From assembly GCA_003529325.1 (NCBI GenBank), contig DPVW01000155.1:1-8497 (forward strand): a stretch of 8,497 nt of DNA. The letters are read 5' to 3'. A program made the position numbers and the translations under genes. Positions 6,815 through 8,497 of this stretch are shown here, in pieces. The notes beneath the pieces are model-generated. The model saw only the letters and a list, made by a program, of their open reading frames with translations. It ran no database searches and was not told the origin of the DNA. Every line of letters begins with the position of its first letter. Position 1 is the first letter of the stretch. The DNA is from Candidatus Latescibacterota bacterium (GTDB lineage: Bacteria; Latescibacterota; UBA2968; UBA8231).

Positions 6815-7671
6815 ATTGGGAGGCCCTTGAGGGATCATTCGAACACGCCGTCGTGCAACCCCAGGGAGATCTCGGAGAATGTGTCTTCTTCGCTTATCAA
6901 GGCGACAACCTGTTGGTCTCGATGGAACGTCAGGACCATGGCGGGATCCTGCCCCGGGCAACCACCTTTGACGAGTTAGGGGTCCCATTTCGAGACCCCC
7001 ACTACCTGGGCACGCGCAATGGCGTACACTGCTTTGCCGTCGACCTCGAGGAGGGTGCCCAGGCACCTGCGGGCATGGCCCTGCAAGGGTTGCGAATGCT
7101 CTACGGCACCCTCGACGAGCCAACCTTTCAACTCGCCGGTCGCGCCTTCCAGATCGTCAACTGGGACCGCACCCATCATTTCTGCGGACGCTGTGGCACC
7201 GCCGCCGACTATCACAAATCGGATCGCGCCCGGCAGTGTCCCGACTGTGGATTGCTCTCCTTCCCCCGGGTGTCGCCGGCAGTCATCACCCTCATCCATC
7301 GCGGTGATGAATTCGTCCTCGCCCGCAACGGCCGATTCCCCCAGGGGCGCTACAGCATCATCGCCGGTTTTGTCGAAGCGGGAGAAGCTCTGGAGGAAGG
7401 TGTGGCGCGCGAAATCCAGGAAGAGGTCGGCCTCGAGGTCACCGATATCACCTACCACAGCAGTCAGCCCTGGCCATTCCCGAATTCGCTCATGATCGGC
7501 TTCACCGCCGCCTGGAAGAGCGGCGAGATCGTCGTCGACGGCGAGGAGATCGTCGATGCCGACTGGTTCAGCGCCAGCCGCCTGCCCGAATCCCTGCCCG
7601 ATGGCATCAGCATCTCGCGACGCATAATCGACGACTTTCTCGCCCGTCATGGGGGTGCAGCACCGTCATGA
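6811..7671 (+). CDS. nudC: NAD(H) pyrophosphatase, NudC-type Nudix hydrolase
   Basis: A 286-aa Nudix enzyme that cleaves NAD(H) to AMP plus NMN(H) and, in studied homologues, removes the NAD cap from RNA 5' ends. In order: an N-terminal NudC-like domain (about 1-115); a zinc ribbon, C125-x2-C128 and C143-x2-C146; a complete Nudix box at 186-208 (GFVEAGE...REIQEEVGL), with the metal-binding Glu residues present; and the SQPWPFPNS motif (218-226), which marks NADH pyrophosphatases among Nudix proteins. The length is slightly above E. coli NudC (257 aa). The GTG start at 6811 is chosen for its AAGGA; an in-frame GTG at 6793 would add six residues. Its stop overlaps the nth ATG (ATGA). The gene is a cytosolic housekeeping function whose coupling to a GH172 gene is probably positional. 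Confidence 0.93.
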   Translation: MNWEALEGSFEHAVVQPQGDLGECVFFAYQGDNLLVSMERQDHGGILPRATTFDELGVPFRDPHYLGTRNGVHCFAVDLEEGAQAPAGMALQGLRMLYGTLDEPTFQLAGRAFQIVNWDRTHHFCGRCGTAADYHKSDRARQCPDCGLLSFPRVSPAVITLIHRGDEFVLARNGRFPQGRYSIIAGFVEAGEALEEGVAREIQEEVGLEVTDITYHSSQPWPFPNSLMIGFTAAWKSGEIVVDGEEIVDADWFSASRLPESLPDGISISRRIIDDFLARHGGAAPS

Positions 7672-8303
7672 CGAAAGCCGAAAAGGCCGCCTTCATCCTG
7701 CAAACCCTCGATGAACTGTACCAGGTGCCACCGATCCCGCTCACGCACCGCAGCCCGTATCAGTTGCTGGTGGCAGTACTGCTGTCGGCGCAGACCACGG
7801 ATGTGAAGGTGAACGAGGTGACACCTGCCCTGTTCAAGGCGGCTGACACGCCAGAGAAGATGGTGCACCTCTCAGTAGACCAGATCCTGGACTTTGTCCG
7901 CACCGTGGGGCTGGCACCGGGAAAGTCGAAGAACATCCATCGTCTCTCCGAACTACTGCTCGAAAACCACGATGGCATCGTCCCGGAAACACTGGAGGAA
8001 TTGGAAGCCTTGCCCGGCGTCGGCCACAAGACGGCATCCGTCGTCGTCGCCCAGGCCTTCGGTCAGCCCGCCTTTCCCGTGGACACTCACATCCATCGCC
8101 TCGCCTACCGCTGGGGTCTGTCCAATGGCAAGAATGTCGAGCAGACCGAGAAGGACCTGAAACGAACCTTCCCGATCGAATCGTGGAACAAACTGCACCT
8201 GCAGATCATTTACTTCGGCCGGGAGTATTGTCCAGCGCGATCGCACGACATGAAAAGCTGCCTGATCTGCGGCGTCGTCGGCCGCAAGAGTCTGCTTCGC
8301 TAG
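7668..8303 (+). CDS. nth: Endonuclease III (HhH-GPD DNA glycosylase/AP lyase)
   Basis: A 211-aa base-excision-repair enzyme that removes oxidised pyrimidines and nicks abasic sites. The helix-hairpin-helix LPGVGHKTASVV contains the catalytic Lys121, and the GPD loop PVDTHIHRLAYRWG contains Asp139; these match Lys120 and Asp138 of the E. coli protein. The N-terminal LLSAQTTDVKVNEV is also typical, and the length is usual (E. coli 211 aa). The C-terminal iron-sulfur loop is atypical: Cys188, Cys198 and Cys201 are present with spacing C-x9-C-x2-C, and the fourth Cys of the normal C-x6-C-x2-C-x5-C pattern is missing. The cluster may be absent or differently held. The ATG overlaps the nudC stop (ATGA); no strong Shine-Dalgarno of its own is visible. 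The next ORF starts 5 nt after its stop. Confidence 0.94.
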   Translation: MTKAEKAAFILQTLDELYQVPPIPLTHRSPYQLLVAVLLSAQTTDVKVNEVTPALFKAADTPEKMVHLSVDQILDFVRTVGLAPGKSKNIHRLSELLLENHDGIVPETLEELEALPGVGHKTASVVVAQAFGQPAFPVDTHIHRLAYRWGLSNGKNVEQTEKDLKRTFPIESWNKLHLQIIYFGREYCPARSHDMKSCLICGVVGRKSLLR

Positions 8304-8308
8304 GCACC

Positions 8309-8497
8309 ATGCGTACCCTGCTGCTACAGATCCACCTCTACGCCGGGCTGTTGTGCTCGAGCTATCTCGTCATTTTCGGCATCAGTTCGCTCAACTATAA
8401 CCACCATTTCGGTGAGGCCATCTCGGGCGACGAAAGCCACTGGGAGCGACAACTGTCGCTGCGGGCCTTCGAGCAGGACCGCGACCGCGCCTTTGCC
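8309..8497 (+). CDS. N-terminus of a PepSY-associated transmembrane protein (truncated by window end)
   Basis: 63 codons are visible, starting at the ATG 5 nt after the nth stop; only a weak AGG precedes it. The sequence opens MRTLLLQIHLYAGLLCSSYL and continues as one membrane helix (about residues 5-29), with His9 in the 'HLYAGL' motif seen at the start of PepSY-associated membrane proteins, which are often linked to iron uptake or flavin-dependent reductase activity. It then becomes polar (GDESHWERQLSL). The family call rests on this short stretch only; any bitopic inner-membrane protein is an alternative. The rest lies beyond the window. Confidence 0.5.
   Translation, partial: MRTLLLQIHLYAGLLCSSYLVIFGISSLNYNHHFGEAISGDESHWERQLSLRAFEQDRDRAFA

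Noticed and set aside
5957..7123. Long minus-strand open frame (388 codons) antisense to the GH172 and nudC genes
   Set aside because: It spans two convincingly conserved plus-strand genes, resembles no family, and is of a type common on the complementary strand of GC-rich coding DNA.

Overview
The window is a GC-rich (by eye about 60% GC), very tightly packed bacterial segment. It looks like an environmental, possibly marine, heterotroph. An S1 sulfatase, an amidase, a PhyH-type oxygenase, a DUF4874/DUF4832 lipoprotein and a GH172 (DUF2961) enzyme together are typical of the glycan- and sulfate-scavenging gene content of planctomycete-, latescibacterial- or poribacterial-like genomes. The sequence alone does not fix the phylum. 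Gene order and gene density are bacterial, with Shine-Dalgarno sites and ATGA/GTGA overlaps.

Layout. Bases 3-365 hold the remnant of a 'permease prefix domain 1' membrane protein. Its frame is broken by a TGA at 210-212 and stops again at 363-365. A plus-strand pair follows: an amidase-signature hydrolase (375-1808) and a sulfatase (1805-3175). These converge on a minus-strand pair: a DUF4874/DUF4832 lipoprotein (4095-5513) and then a PhyH-like Fe(II)/2-oxoglutarate oxygenase (3163-4098). The sulfatase and oxygenase ends overlap by 13 bases, inside a perfect 10-bp inverted repeat. A 158-bp divergent intergenic region (5514-5671) is the only substantial non-coding gap. From it, a plus-strand series runs to the window end: GH172 enzyme (5672-6814), NudC-type Nudix NAD(H) pyrophosphatase (6811-7671), endonuclease III (7668-8303) and the start of a PepSY-type membrane protein (8309 onward).

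How the genes may work together. The first five intact genes form two small operons and the head of a third, and could act on one decorated substrate: amide hydrolysis, desulfation, oxidation, and handling of a glycoside. This is inference from gene content and proximity; no transporter, SusC/D pair or regulator is visible. NudC, Nth and the PepSY protein look like housekeeping genes that share transcription with the GH172 gene. Four of the five same-strand junctions are 4-base overlaps and the fifth is a 5-base gap, so translational coupling is probably the rule. No RNA genes, insertion sequences, CRISPR arrays or origins were seen.
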